This document shows, piece by piece, positions 30,938-40,625 of a stretch of DNA of 64,000 bases (positions are counted from its first letter, which is position 1; the number at the start of each line of letters is the position of its first letter). The translations under genes and the position numbers were made by a program. Source of the stretch: Enterobacter vonholyi (lineage in GTDB: Bacteria; Pseudomonadota; Gammaproteobacteria; Enterobacterales; Enterobacteriaceae); contig NZ_VTUC01000001.1 in NCBI RefSeq assembly GCF_008364555.1, forward strand, positions 62,001 to 126,000, given 5' to 3'. The notes under the pieces are model-generated. The model was not told where the DNA came from. It searched no databases and worked only from the letters and a program-made list of their open reading frames with translations.

Positions 30938-31027
30938 ATGAGTGAGATACTGGCTATCACACTTATTTTTCTCATTATTGTGGCGATTATCGTTGCGGCC
31001 GTGCTTTATCTTGAACGCCACAGTTAA
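30938..31027 (+). CDS. Predicted 29-residue membrane protein
   Basis: A short frame encodes MSEILAIT, a strongly hydrophobic core (LIFLIIVAIIVAAVLYL) and the charged end ERHS, a typical single-pass small protein. GGGGAC lies six bases before the ATG. It sits between rnk and the convergent gene ybdR, ending nine bases before the ybdR stop. I do not recognise a named family. Coding is inferred. Confidence 0.6.
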   Translation: MSEILAITLIFLIIVAIIVAAVLYLERHS

Positions 31028-31035
31028 GCAAGAAC

Positions 31036-32274
31036 TCATGCAACCCCACCCGGGAAAGCATTTACCAGGCCCTTAACTTTCTGCTCTGCGGCCTCGGGCG
31101 TTTCCGCACCAGGGACCAGAATCACCTTCCGGCACTCTTCCTCCCGTTTTTCGAATACCTTATAGGCGCGTTCCGCATCCGCAAGGGGAAGATAATGGGT
31201 CACGATCTCTTCCGGGGTAAGCAGCCCTTTTTCGATCAGCGGTAACAGTTCACCCAGCCAGGCATGGACATGCGTTTGGCCCATCTTAAACGTCAGCCCC
31301 TTATCGAAGGCATCGCCAAACAGGAAGCCATGAATAAACCCAGCGTACACGCCGGGTACGCTGACCACCCCACCGCGTCGAACGGCAGCAATGCACTGAC
31401 GCAACGCTTTGCCGCTACTACCTTCAATTTTAAGATTGCTGAGGATCGTTTCAGTGGTGCTACCTTTCGCTTCAAACCCGACTGCATCAATCACGGCGTC
31501 AACGCCGCGATGGCCCGCGGTCTGTTCGATGATTTTTTCCGCCGCGTCGTTATCATCATCAAAGTTGATAGGGATTGCGCCGTAACGCGCCTCTGCAAAT
31601 CGCAACCGGTACGGATGATGATCGATAACAAAGATCTGCTCAGCCCCCAGCAGTCGCGCGCAGGCAATGGTCAGTAGCCCCACCGGCCCGGCACCGAAAA
31701 CCGCTACGCTTGAGCCTCTTTCAATCTGCGCATTTTTTGCCGCCTGCCAGGCCGTAGGCAAAATATCGGAAAGGAATAACGCTTTATCATCGGAAAGAAG
31801 CTGCGGGACCTTAAACGGCCCGACGTTGCCTTTTGGCACGCGGACATATTCCGCCTGCCCCCCCGGCACGCCGCCGTAGAGATGGCTATAGCCAAACAGC
31901 GCGGCCGGTGCGGGAATTTGCTTTTTGTTCAGCGCGGCACCCTGCCCGGCATTGGTATTCTCACAGGCCGCGTATTGCTGCAGACGACAGAAGAAACAGT
32001 CTCCGCAGGCGATGACAAAGGGGATCACCACGCGATCGCCTTTTTGCAAATTCTTCACCTCTGTGCCGCACTCGACGATTTCCCCCATAAACTCATGGCC
32101 AAAAATGTCGCCGTGCTGCACCTTCGGGATCTTTCCGCGATAAAGATGCAAATCGGAGCCGCATATAGCCGTGGCCGTAACGCGCAGAATGATATCGTCA
32201 GGCTGTTCGATGATGGGATCGGGGACATTCTCGACGCGAACATGGTGCGGACCGTGATACGTAAGTGCTTTCAT
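31036..32274 (-). CDS. ybdR: Zinc-dependent alcohol dehydrogenase YbdR
   Basis: A 412-residue medium-chain dehydrogenase. The GroES-like N-terminal domain carries the catalytic zinc ligands (CGSDLH, GHE) and four structural-zinc cysteines ([15 protein letters not shown]); the Rossmann part has GAGPVGLL. Its substrate is not known; close relatives include glutathione-dependent formaldehyde-type dehydrogenases. It is divergent from uspG, with a nested inverted repeat in the shared gap. Confidence 0.92.
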   Translation of the reverse strand: MKALTYHGPHHVRVENVPDPIIEQPDDIILRVTATAICGSDLHLYRGKIPKVQHGDIFGHEFMGEIVECGTEVKNLQKGDRVVIPFVIACGDCFFCRLQQYAACENTNAGQGAALNKKQIPAPAALFGYSHLYGGVPGGQAEYVRVPKGNVGPFKVPQLLSDDKALFLSDILPTAWQAAKNAQIERGSSVAVFGAGPVGLLTIACARLLGAEQIFVIDHHPYRLRFAEARYGAIPINFDDDNDAAEKIIEQTAGHRGVDAVIDAVGFEAKGSTTETILSNLKIEGSSGKALRQCIAAVRRGGVVSVPGVYAGFIHGFLFGDAFDKGLTFKMGQTHVHAWLGELLPLIEKGLLTPEEIVTHYLPLADAERAYKVFEKREEECRKVILVPGAETPEAAEQKVKGLVNAFPGGVA

Positions 32275-32289
32275 GCGACCTCCGAAAGG

Positions 32290-32325
32290 CTTCAGGTAAG
32301 TGTATAAGGGTAGCTACCCCTGAAG
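32290..32325. repeat. Nested inverted repeat between ybdR and uspG
   Basis: The outer arms CTTCAGG and CCTGAAG enclose the inner perfect palindrome GGGTAGCTACCC. It lies 15 bases upstream of the ybdR start, so it could be an operator or a leader structure. Confidence 0.55.
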
Positions 32326-32454
32326 GTCTGCCCTGGAATACGGGGCTTTTGAGATTTATCCTGGTGAGATAAGAAAACTGACGGAGCGCTTACAGAAACC
32401 ATTAATATTTTATGGTTAAATGAGTTCAGCGTTTATAAACAAGGAGAAACGGGT

Positions 32455-32883
32455 ATGTATCAGAGAATCATTATGCCGGTTGATGTTTTTGAGATGGAGC
32501 TGAGCGACAAGGCCGTTCGCCATGCGGAGTTCCTGGCGCAGCAGGACGGTGTTATCCATCTTTTACACGTACTGCCGGGTTCCGCCAGCCTGAGCCTGCA
32601 CCGCTTTGCCGCCGATGTACGCCGCTTCGAGGAGCATTTGCAGCATGAAGCGGAAACTCGCCTGCAAACCATGGTCAGCCACTTCAGCATCGACCCTTCA
32701 CGAATCAAAACGCACGTCAGATTCGGCAGCGTTCGCGATGCGGTAAACGAACTGGCGAACGAACTGAAGGCAGACGTGGTGGTCATCGGTTCGCGCAACC
32801 CTTCCATTACCACGCATCTGCTGGGCTCTAACGCCTCCAGCGTCATCCGCCATACCCATATACCGGTGATGGTCGTCAGATAA
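32455..32883 (+). CDS. uspG: Universal stress protein UspG
   Basis: A 142-residue UspA-fold protein. The N-terminal beta strand ([10 protein letters not shown]) and the nucleotide-binding loop ([22 protein letters not shown]) are present. UspG binds ATP and can autophosphorylate; it is made under starvation and stress. AAGGAG lies before the ATG. Confidence 0.94.
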   Translation: MYQRIIMPVDVFEMELSDKAVRHAEFLAQQDGVIHLLHVLPGSASLSLHRFAADVRRFEEHLQHEAETRLQTMVSHFSIDPSRIKTHVRFGSVRDAVNELANELKADVVVIGSRNPSITTHLLGSNASSVIRHTHIPVMVVR

Positions 32884-32912
32884 AAAAAAGAGGCCACCTT
32901 TCGGTGGCCTCT
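32882..32912 (-). terminator. Terminator of ahpCF
   Basis: AGAGGCCACC and GGTGGCCTCT form a perfect ten-base-pair stem; read on the minus strand eight T follow. It overlaps the end of uspG. Confidence 0.88.
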
Positions 32913-32944
32913 CGCTATTGCAGGTGTAGCCTTACTTTCTTTTC

Positions 32945-34510
32945 TTATGCGGTTTTGGTGCGAATCAGATAGTCAAATGAACTCAGAGACGCCTTCGCCC
33001 CTTCGCCCGTGGCGATAATGATCTGTTTGTACGGCACGGTGGTGCAGTCGCCCGCCGCAAACACGCCTTTCACGCTGGTTTCACACTTCGCATCAATGAT
33101 GATTTCGCCCATGCGGTTGCGCTCAATCGCGCCTTCCAGCCAGGTGGTGTTTGGCAGCAGACCAATCTGCACAAAGATCCCTGACAGCTGAACGCTGTGC
33201 ACGTCGCCGCTCACGCGGTCGCGATATTCCAGACCGGTCACTTTGCTGCCGTCGCCCTTCACTTCCGTCGTCTGCGCGTTCAGTACGATGTCGACGTTTT
33301 TCAGGCTGCGAACTTTATCCTGCAGAACCTGGTCGGCTTTCATCTCCGGAGCAAACTCCAGAAGGGTTACGTGTTCAACAATCCCCGCCAGGTCAATGGC
33401 CGCTTCCACGCCGGAGTTACCGCCGCCGATCACCGCCACGCGTTTACCTTTGAAGAGTGGACCGTCGCAGTGCGGACAGTAGGTCACGCCTTTGGTGCGA
33501 TACTGATCTTCACCCGGGACGTTCATGTTGCGCCATTTCGCACCGGTGGCAATGATAATGCTGCGGGCTTTCAGCACCGCGCCGGAAGCGGTTTCAATCT
33601 GGTGTAAGCCACCCTCGACCGCTGCTGGAACCAGCTTGCTGGCGCTCTGGCTGTCGATCACGTCCACGTCATAGTCGCTGACGTGCGCCTTCAGCGCCCC
33701 CGCCAGCTTCTGGCCTTCGGTCTTCGGCACGGAGATGTAGTTTTCGATGTCCACGGTATCGAGCACCTGGCCGCCAAAGCGTTCGCCCATCAGGCCGGTA
33801 CGAATACCTTTACGCGCGGAGTACACCGCTGCTGCCGCGCCGGCAGGGCCGGAACCGACGATCAGCACGTCGTAGGCATCGCGTTTGTTCAGCTCTTCCG
33901 CCGCACGTTTTTCAGCACCGGTATCCACTTTGGCAACGATTTCAGTCAGCGTCATGCGGCCCTGGCCGAACTCTTTGCCGTTCATGTAGACCGCCGGAAC
34001 GCCCATCACGTTGCGATCGGTGATTTCATTCTGGAAGGTACCGCCATCAATCGCCGTGTGCTTGATGCGCGGGTTCAGGACCGACATCAGGTTCAGCGCC
34101 TGCACCACGTCCGGGCAGTTGTGGCAGGAGAGCGAGTAGTAGGTTTCAAACTCGAAATCACCGTCGATATCGCGGATTTGCTCCAGAAGCGCCTGCGCTT
34201 CTTTTGACGGATGACCACCGGTCCACAACAGCGCCAGCACCAGTGAGGTAAACTCGTGACCCAGCGGAGAACCGGCAAAGCGTGGTCCTCGATCGGACCC
34301 TGGGTTGGTAATCAGGAAAGAGGGCTTACGGACCGGCAGCGCGTTGTCTTCTTTGAAGGTCACTTTCGGCGACAGCTCGGCGATCTCCGCCAGCAGTTCC
34401 TTGATCTCTGCCGATTTGGCGCTGTCGTCAAGCGTAGCAATCAGCTCAACGGGTTTGGTCAGTTTCTCAAGGTAGGCCTTGAGCTGGGTTTTCATGTTTG
34501 TGTCGAGCAT
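32945..34510 (-). CDS. ahpF: Alkyl hydroperoxide reductase subunit F
   Basis: A 521-residue NADH-dependent flavoprotein that reduces AhpC. The N-terminal tandem thioredoxin-fold domain has the CHNC disulfide (about residues 129-132). The FAD domain starts at [10 protein letters not shown], the second disulfide is CPHC (about 345-348), and the NADH site is [10 protein letters not shown]. The ATG at 34510 follows GAGGGAAGAACA; an in-frame codon at 34543 is rejected. It is co-transcribed after ahpC. Confidence 0.97.
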   Translation of the reverse strand: MLDTNMKTQLKAYLEKLTKPVELIATLDDSAKSAEIKELLAEIAELSPKVTFKEDNALPVRKPSFLITNPGSDRGPRFAGSPLGHEFTSLVLALLWTGGHPSKEAQALLEQIRDIDGDFEFETYYSLSCHNCPDVVQALNLMSVLNPRIKHTAIDGGTFQNEITDRNVMGVPAVYMNGKEFGQGRMTLTEIVAKVDTGAEKRAAEELNKRDAYDVLIVGSGPAGAAAAVYSARKGIRTGLMGERFGGQVLDTVDIENYISVPKTEGQKLAGALKAHVSDYDVDVIDSQSASKLVPAAVEGGLHQIETASGAVLKARSIIIATGAKWRNMNVPGEDQYRTKGVTYCPHCDGPLFKGKRVAVIGGGNSGVEAAIDLAGIVEHVTLLEFAPEMKADQVLQDKVRSLKNVDIVLNAQTTEVKGDGSKVTGLEYRDRVSGDVHSVQLSGIFVQIGLLPNTTWLEGAIERNRMGEIIIDAKCETSVKGVFAAGDCTTVPYKQIIIATGEGAKASLSSFDYLIRTKTA

Positions 34511-34636
34511 TGTTCTTCCCTCTCTTAAGACGTCATCATGCAAGCTGCCTTATACGGGCGGCCTGAATGCAACTTGCATCATGGTGCTGGAATGAAATGG
34601 GCGCGGTGCGCCCATTGATTACTGAATGGGCAAAAC

Positions 34637-35200
34637 TTAGATTTTACCAACCAGATCTAAGGATGGAGCCAGCGTTGCTTCGCCTTCTTTCCATTTTGCC
34701 GGGCACACTTCGCCTGGGTGAGAAGCCACGTACTGAGCGGCTTTCACTTTACGCAGCAGGTCAGAAGCATCACGGCCGATACCTTCAGCGGTAACTTCGA
34801 TAGCCTGGATAATGCCCTGCGGGTCAACAACGAAGGTGGCGCGGTCAGCCAGGCCTTCATCTTCACGCATGTTGTCGAAGTTACGGGTCAGGGCGCCAGT
34901 CGGGTCGCCGATCATCGCGTATTTGATTTTGGCGATGGTTTCAGAGCTGCTGTGCCATGCTTTGTGGGTGAAGTGGGTATCGGTAGAGACAGAGTAAACG
35001 TCTACGCCCAGCTTCTGCAGTTCTTCGTAATGGTCTGCCACGTCGCCCAGTTCAGTCGGGCAAACGAAGGTAAAGTCAGCCGGATAGAAGAAGAAGACGC
35101 TCCAGCGGCCTTCGGTATCTTTCTCGGTAACTTCGATGAACTCACCGTTTTTGAACGCCTGGTTTTTGAAAGGTTTAATTTTGGTATTAATCAAAGACAT
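34637..35200 (-). CDS. ahpC: Alkyl hydroperoxide reductase subunit C (peroxiredoxin)
   Basis: A 187-residue typical 2-Cys peroxiredoxin: peroxidatic Cys47 (Cys46 in the mature numbering) in FVCPTE and resolving Cys166 in EVCPAKW. It removes hydrogen peroxide, organic peroxides and peroxynitrite. The ATG at 35200 follows GGAGG. In E. coli OxyR activates this gene; the upstream region is very like that of E. coli but I did not resolve an OxyR site. dsbG, its divergent neighbour in E. coli, is missing. Confidence 0.97.
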   Translation of the reverse strand: MSLINTKIKPFKNQAFKNGEFIEVTEKDTEGRWSVFFFYPADFTFVCPTELGDVADHYEELQKLGVDVYSVSTDTHFTHKAWHSSSETIAKIKYAMIGDPTGALTRNFDNMREDEGLADRATFVVDPQGIIQAIEVTAEGIGRDASDLLRKVKAAQYVASHPGEVCPAKWKEGEATLAPSLDLVGKI

Positions 35201-35822
35201 CTGTACTTCCTCCGTGTTTTCGTTGAGATGTAAGGTAACCAACTTTATTCATCGGGGCTAATGCGTATGCTTTATCAAATCAATCAGCCAAACCTTACAA
35301 CGTCGACAAGACAACAAGGTGAACCTTTTACAGGAAAGCCTGAAAGTAAAAAGGCCGCCTCAACGGGCGGCCCTGATACCTGAATTCCCCGCAGGTACAT
35401 TCAGTGCCAGCCGAAACTGGCGTTGCGTTGCGCTCTACAACCCTTTATATCAAGGCGGTAACAGCCGTTTGATTACACCACCCGCGCAGGGATTGAGCAA
35501 TCCATAAGAGAGGCATTCCTGCCTATGGCTGTGATAGGCTATGTCGAACATCATTGCGGAGCGTTATAAATTTATTTTTATTATAAAACCATCACAATAT
35601 ATAAGTGACAATTGTCATTTAATACGTTTACTCCCTACTCGAGGATAAAATTATCCTAATCGTCTTCGAAGCGCTATTTCAATAATCTGGCACCGTGATA
35701 TATTAAGATGATTTTAATTTAAAACTACGAAAGTTAACCGAACGGATTGTTAATGATTAGCTTCAAACTATTGTTATCAGTTATATGATAACCAAAGCAA
35801 ACGCAGCATCTCAGGACGAAAC
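35201..35822. other. Gene-free region between ahpC and ybdO
   Basis: This 622-base gap takes the place of dsbG in E. coli. The left part holds the ahpC promoter region. A strong minus-strand terminator lies at 35348-35372 with no gene before it. The right part (from about 35560) is very A/T rich and carries the ybdO promoter region. No credible remnant of dsbG and no protein-coding frame was seen. Confidence 0.65.
35348..35372 (-). terminator. Orphan intrinsic terminator, minus strand
   Basis: GGCCGCC and GGCGGCC form a seven-base-pair GC stem; on the minus strand five T follow. No annotated gene lies on that strand between here and 36722, so it may end an unrecognised small RNA or be what is left of a lost gene's terminator. 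Confidence 0.75.
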
Positions 35823-36722
35823 ATGGCAAACCTCTATGACCTTAAAAAATTCGATCTTAATCTGTTAGTCATTTTTGAGTGTATTTACCAACACCTTAGT
35901 ATCAGTAAAGCCGCCGAGACGCTGTATATCACGCCCTCTGCCGTGAGCCAGTCACTGCAACGCCTGAGAGGACAACTTAACGATCCTCTGTTTATCCGTT
36001 CCGGAAAAGGGATCACGCCCACGACCGTCGGCGTCAATTTGCATTATCATCTGGAACAGAACCTGAACCAGCTAGAGCAGACTATCAATATCATGCACAG
36101 CAGCGGGTTGAAGAAGAATTTTGTCATTTATTGCCCGCAGTTTATGAGTACGAAAGCAACCCTTGATCCTATAAAACTGCTCATGAATAACCATAACTAT
36201 TCGATTGAATTACATGATGTTTTTCTTTCTCCTGATTCAGCGGAAGATCTCCTGGCCTACAGAAGGGCGGACTTGATATTCTCGTATTCCTCTTCTAACA
36301 GTCATTCTGTCGCCTGTAGCCTCTACCATAAACTTCCTTTCGTTCTCGTTTGTCGGGAGGGTCACCCCCGTCTCGGTGAAAATCCTACACGTGAAGAAAT
36401 TCTGAATGAAAACTTCACCGCCTGCCTGAACGGTGAGAACAGCTTCAAAGGCTATCAGAACAAGGCCGATAACCTGTTATTCGAAAGAAATATCGTCTAT
36501 CGTAGCGACTCTTTTATATCCCTTCTGTCGATGATCGGTTCATCCGATCTCATAGGTTTAGTACCCACGTCGGCCTTCGAACAATATGGGCCCGCCCTCA
36601 ATCTGCGCAAAGTGGAAACAGACATTCATTTCCCCAGCATTGATATTTACATGATGTATAATCGTTCTGCACTCAATAGCTCGGCATTCGCCAGTTTTAT
36701 TGGAGAAATATCATCACCGTGA
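35823..36722 (+). CDS. ybdO: LysR-type transcriptional regulator YbdO
   Basis: A 299-residue LysR regulator: N-terminal helix-turn-helix (TPSAVSQSLQRLR) and a C-terminal effector domain. The first ~95 residues are almost identical to E. coli YbdO, while the effector domain has diverged, suggesting a similar operator but perhaps another ligand. The target is unknown. The gene is A/T richer than most of the window. It resembles ybeF (21853-22806). Confidence 0.88.
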   Translation: MANLYDLKKFDLNLLVIFECIYQHLSISKAAETLYITPSAVSQSLQRLRGQLNDPLFIRSGKGITPTTVGVNLHYHLEQNLNQLEQTINIMHSSGLKKNFVIYCPQFMSTKATLDPIKLLMNNHNYSIELHDVFLSPDSAEDLLAYRRADLIFSYSSSNSHSVACSLYHKLPFVLVCREGHPRLGENPTREEILNENFTACLNGENSFKGYQNKADNLLFERNIVYRSDSFISLLSMIGSSDLIGLVPTSAFEQYGPALNLRKVETDIHFPSIDIYMMYNRSALNSSAFASFIGEISSP

Positions 36723-36826
36723 ATATTGATGTAGTTTTCGCACCAAATGGGAAACATACTGCAAAACATACACCACCGTTATAGAACTACGCGACATGAC
36801 CGTCATATATCCATTTAATTGTTGAC

Positions 36827-36835
36827 TGATATAAT
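36827..36835 (+). promoter_or_regulatory. Extended -10 promoter of ybdN-ybdM
   Basis: TGA-TATAAT is a perfect extended -10 element 58 bases before the ybdN ATG; no good -35 box is needed or seen. Confidence 0.6.
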
Positions 36836-36892
36836 CCTCTCTTTGGTTTTGACGCTACAGTCTGGTATTTATTCCTCAGGATGAGAATAAAC

Positions 36893-38116
36893 ATGTCAAT
36901 TTATAAATACCCTTTAAACCAGGATGTTCTTACTGCTGCTCGGGAACGAATAAAATGGACTCTCGAAAATTTTCCCAGAACCTGTGTTTCTTTTTCAGGT
37001 GGAAAAGACTCCACCGTCATGCTGCATCTGGTTGCCCAACAGGCGCGACAGATGAAAGTCAAAATAGATGTGCTCTTTATTGACTGGGAGGCGCAGTTTT
37101 CCCATACCATTAACCATGTGCAACATATGCGTGAATTGTACAGCGATGTCATTAACCATTTCTGGTGGGTCGCGCTTCCCCTGACAACGCAAAATTCACT
37201 GTCGCAATTCCAGCCGGAATGGCAATGCTGGGAACCCGGCACCCAATGGGTCCGCCAGCCTCCCGGCGATGCGATAACCGATCCCGCTTTTTTTCCTTTT
37301 TACCAGCCTGGAATGACGTTTGAAACCTTTGTCCGCAGTTTCTGCGACTGGTTCTCTCGCAATCGCCCGGCGGCGGTACTGATTGGCATCCGCGCCGATG
37401 AGTCTTACAACCGTTTCCTGGCTATTGCATCGGCGCGTAAGCAGCGGTTTGCCGACGATAAACCCTGGACTACCGTCGCACCGGGAGGACATGCCTGGTA
37501 TATCTATCCTCTCTACGACTGGAAAACCGCCGATATATGGACCTGGTTCGCCAAATCAGGTTGTTGCTATAACCCACTTTATGACCTGATGTTTCAGGCT
37601 GGCGTGCCGCTACGCTACATGCGTATTTGTGAACCCTTTGGCCCGGAACAGCGCCAGGGACTATGGCTCTACCACGTTGTTGAGCCCGATCGCTGGGCGG
37701 CCATGTGCGAGCGCGTGAGCGGTGCGCGCAGCGGAGGAATGTACGCCGGACACGATAATCATTTTTATGGTCACCGAAAAATTTTGAAACCCGAACACCT
37801 CTGCTGGCGCGAATATGCCATGTTGCTCCTCGAAAGCATGCCGCAAAATACGGCTGAGCATTACCGCAATAAAATCGCCATTTATCTGCACTGGTATCAG
37901 AAGAGAGGCATGAAGGATATTCCCGATACCCAGGACGGTGATATCGGAGCCAAAGACATTCCCTCATGGCGCCGTATTTGCAAGGTTCTCCTGAATAACG
38001 ACTACTGGTGCAGGGCGCTATCGTTCAGCCCGAATAAACCCAAACATTATCAGCGCTACAGCGACAGAATGAAGGCTAAACGCAAGGAGTGGGGCATATT
38101 ATGCGACAAAGACTAA
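36893..38116 (+). CDS. ybdN: PAPS-reductase-like protein YbdN (IbrA-like)
   Basis: A 407-residue protein. The PP-loop SGGKDS (about residue 36) marks the adenine-nucleotide alpha-hydrolase/PAPS reductase family; an extended C-terminal part (DUF3440) contains CEPFGPEQRQGLW and several Cys and Trp residues. Its reaction is unknown. The related IbrA of pathogenic E. coli acts with IbrB to switch on immunoglobulin-binding protein genes. The ATG at 36893 gives the E. coli N-terminus. It overlaps ybdM by 16 bases, so the two are made together. Confidence 0.9.
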   Translation: MSIYKYPLNQDVLTAARERIKWTLENFPRTCVSFSGGKDSTVMLHLVAQQARQMKVKIDVLFIDWEAQFSHTINHVQHMRELYSDVINHFWWVALPLTTQNSLSQFQPEWQCWEPGTQWVRQPPGDAITDPAFFPFYQPGMTFETFVRSFCDWFSRNRPAAVLIGIRADESYNRFLAIASARKQRFADDKPWTTVAPGGHAWYIYPLYDWKTADIWTWFAKSGCCYNPLYDLMFQAGVPLRYMRICEPFGPEQRQGLWLYHVVEPDRWAAMCERVSGARSGGMYAGHDNHFYGHRKILKPEHLCWREYAMLLLESMPQNTAEHYRNKIAIYLHWYQKRGMKDIPDTQDGDIGAKDIPSWRRICKVLLNNDYWCRALSFSPNKPKHYQRYSDRMKAKRKEWGILCDKD

Positions 38117-38727
38117 TCACCGAGATGGAAACGTACCTTCAGTCACTTTCAGAAGAGGACCGCATTAACGCAATAAATGCTTTTCGTGAGGCGATCCATA
38201 AACACAGTCCGTTTCGCGAGCAACCGATAGACTGCGTCCTCTGGATAAGACAGGACGCTATTACCGCTAACGATTACAACCCCAATAACGTTGCTCCACC
38301 AGAAAAACGACTGCTCAGTAAGTCGCTGGAACTCGATGGATTCACCCAACCTATCGTTGTGACAGAAAGTGAACCGCAACACTACGAAATCGTGGATGGT
38401 TTTCATCGCCATGAAATCGGTAAAAATCGGGCGGCGTTGAAGCGTCAGCTTAAGGGTTATCTCCCCGTCACCTGCCTGCGTCGGGATCGGCAGGATAAAC
38501 ATAACCGTATGGCCGCAACCATTCGCCACAATCGGGCGCGGGGTCGACACCAGATTAACGCCATGTCGGAAATCGTTCGCGAGCTGGCGCTGCTTGGCTG
38601 GAATGATGAGAGAATAGGCAAAGAGCTGGGCATGGACAGCGATGAAGTCTTGCGCCTCAAGCAAATCAACGGCCTGCTGGAGCTGTTTGCAGACCGCCGT
38701 TACTCAGAAGCCTGGACGGTGAAATAA
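38101..38727 (+). CDS. ybdM: ParB/Srx-fold protein YbdM (IbrB-like)
   Basis: A 208-residue protein with a ParB-like N-terminal/sulfiredoxin-fold domain: the signature VDGFHRHEIG lies near residue 101, and RMAATIRHNRARGRH near 144 is the strongly conserved second motif. A helix-turn-helix-like end (LGWNDERIGKELGMDSDEVLRLKQ) follows. Family members bind nucleotides and DNA; the role of YbdM is not settled. The ATG at 38101 overlaps ybdN. The stop abuts the end of the convergent gene ybdL. Confidence 0.9.
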   Translation: MRQRLITEMETYLQSLSEEDRINAINAFREAIHKHSPFREQPIDCVLWIRQDAITANDYNPNNVAPPEKRLLSKSLELDGFTQPIVVTESEPQHYEIVDGFHRHEIGKNRAALKRQLKGYLPVTCLRRDRQDKHNRMAATIRHNRARGRHQINAMSEIVRELALLGWNDERIGKELGMDSDEVLRLKQINGLLELFADRRYSEAWTVK

Positions 38728-39888
38728 TCAGAGCGTGTTCAGGCGCTCTGCCGCCGCCAGCAGCGTCGATTCCTGCTTCGCAAAGCAAAGACGGATCAGC
38801 TTATGCGGGAAGGGATCGGCGCAGAACACCGACAGCGGAATTGCGGCCACGCCGACCTCTTTCGTCAGCCACTGGCAGAAACTCACGTCGTCCAGCTCCG
38901 ATATCGCGCTGTAGTCGGCGAGCAGGAAATAGGTCCCTTCTGAGGGCAAAATTTCCAGACGGCTTTTGCTTAATGCCGTCACAAACAGATCCCGACGTTC
39001 ACGATAGAAGTGCGGCAGCTCGCGGTAATGTCCGGGCTCAGCGCGCAGCATATCCGCCAGCGCCAGCTGGGCCGGCGTGTTCACGGCAAAGGTCAGGTAC
39101 TGGTGCACCTTGCGCAGCTCAGCGCTGATAGCCGCCGGTGCGACGCAGTAGCCCACTTTCCAGCCGGTCATATGGTAGGTCTTACCAAACGAAGAGACGG
39201 CGATAGCACGCTCGCGAAGCTGCGGATGGGCCAGCACGCTGGCGTGTCCCTCTTCAGCAAAGCAAATGTGCTCATAGACCTCATCGCTCAGCACGTAAAT
39301 TTCGCGTTCCGCAATTGCCTGCCACAGCGCGGCGAAATCGGCTTTCTGCCACACCGTCGCCGACGGATTGTGCGGGGTATTCAGGATCACCAGGCGGGTT
39401 TTGTCGCTCAGCAGCGCAGCAAACGCCTGCCAGTCAGGGCGGAAATGCGGCGGCTGGAGCGCCACGCGTTTCACCACGCCGCCGGAGAGTTCAACCGCAG
39501 GCGCATAGCTGTCGTAGCTCGGATCAAAGCAGATGACTTCATCGCCCGTACGCACCAGCGCGGTGATGGCGGCATACAGCGCTTCGGTCGCCCCTGCCGT
39601 CACCGTAATGTCGCTGTTCGCATCGGGCTTATAGCCATACAGCTCCGCCGTTTTATCCGCAATGGCTTCCCGCAGCGCCTGCACGCCCGTCATCGGTGCA
39701 TACTGATTTGCCCCCTGCGCCACGTGGTACGCGAGACGCTCCTGCAGATACGTCGGGCCATCGAAATCCGGGAACCCCTGAGAAAGGTTAATGGCGTTGT
39801 GCTTTTGTGCCAGAGCGCTCATCTGCGTAAAGATGGTGGTACCGAGATTGGGAAGTTTACTCTGCGGAATCAATGCGTTATTGCTCAT
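38728..39888 (-). CDS. ybdL: Methionine aminotransferase YbdL (MtnE role)
   Basis: A 386-residue fold-type I PLP enzyme. The PLP lysine is in SSFGKTYHMTGWK, and the NTPHNPSATVW and DEVYEH motifs are present. E. coli YbdL prefers methionine, so here it would turn 4-methylthio-2-oxobutanoate into methionine, the last step of the salvage route encoded next door. It is divergent from mtnB with MetJ-like boxes between them. It ends one base after the ybdM stop with no terminator. Confidence 0.94.
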   Translation of the reverse strand: MSNNALIPQSKLPNLGTTIFTQMSALAQKHNAINLSQGFPDFDGPTYLQERLAYHVAQGANQYAPMTGVQALREAIADKTAELYGYKPDANSDITVTAGATEALYAAITALVRTGDEVICFDPSYDSYAPAVELSGGVVKRVALQPPHFRPDWQAFAALLSDKTRLVILNTPHNPSATVWQKADFAALWQAIAEREIYVLSDEVYEHICFAEEGHASVLAHPQLRERAIAVSSFGKTYHMTGWKVGYCVAPAAISAELRKVHQYLTFAVNTPAQLALADMLRAEPGHYRELPHFYRERRDLFVTALSKSRLEILPSEGTYFLLADYSAISELDDVSFCQWLTKEVGVAAIPLSVFCADPFPHKLIRLCFAKQESTLLAAAERLNTL

Positions 39889-39955
39889 TGTGTCGTGCCT
39901 GCCTGTAATACTTATGTTGCTGCCACTATAACACGATGTTAGTCTTTGGCAATCA

Positions 39956-39971
39956 AGACGCTTAGACGTCT
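39956..39971. promoter_or_regulatory. MetJ boxes between ybdL and mtnB
   Basis: Two adjacent met boxes, AGACGCTT and the perfect consensus AGACGTCT, lie between divergent ybdL and mtnB. MetJ binds such tandem eight-base units with SAM as co-repressor. Confidence 0.75.
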
Positions 39972-40010
39972 AAACCATATGAATATTCCTGGCCGAGAGG
40001 GTAAAAGGAA

Positions 40011-40625
40011 ATGAGAGATAACCTGCAACTCACGCATCTGGTCGACGCCTGCCGCTGGATTGGTGCCAAAGGCTGGGCCCCCGCCACCGGCGGCAACATG
40101 TCGGTGCGTCAGGACGAACATCTGTGCTGGCTCAGCGAATCCGGAAAGGACAAAGGCAGCCTCACCACCGATGACTTCCTCCAGGTCGAGATTGCCACCA
40201 ATCGCGCCCCGTCCGGTCGTAAACCGTCGGCGGAGACCGGGCTGCATACCCTCATCTATCGCCTGTTCCCTGACGCCAACGCCGTCCTTCACGTTCACAC
40301 GGTTAACGCCACGGTGCTGTCCCGTCTGGTCAAAGAAGCCGAGCTCAACATCAGCGGCTTTGAGATGCAAAAATCCCTCACCGGGCAGACCACGCATATG
40401 GACACGGTGGCTATCCCGATCTTTGATAACGACCAGGATATCGACGCCCTCGCCTCCCGAATCGCCCATTACGCAGAGGAACGCCCGCTTAATTATGGTT
40501 TTCTTCTGCGCGGTCATGGCTTAACCTGCTGGGGACGCGACGTGGCCGAGGCCCGCCGTCATCTGGAAGGGCTAGAATTCTTATTTGAATGCGAAATGCG
40601 TTTACGACAACTGGAGAGAATATGA
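40011..40625 (+). CDS. mtnB: Methylthioribulose-1-phosphate dehydratase
   Basis: A 204-residue class II aldolase-fold metalloenzyme. The zinc ligands are in [10 protein letters not shown] and [11 protein letters not shown]. It converts 5-methylthioribulose-1-phosphate to the diketo intermediate in methionine salvage. The gene is absent from E. coli K-12. Its stop overlaps mtnC by four bases (ATGA). Confidence 0.96.
   Translation: MRDNLQLTHLVDACRWIGAKGWAPATGGNMSVRQDEHLCWLSESGKDKGSLTTDDFLQVEIATNRAPSGRKPSAETGLHTLIYRLFPDANAVLHVHTVNATVLSRLVKEAELNISGFEMQKSLTGQTTHMDTVAIPIFDNDQDIDALASRIAHYAEERPLNYGFLLRGHGLTCWGRDVAEARRHLEGLEFLFECEMRLRQLERI

Noticed and set aside
39010-39942. 310-residue open frame on the plus strand
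   Set aside because: Antisense to ybdL; also covers the MetJ-controlled promoter region.
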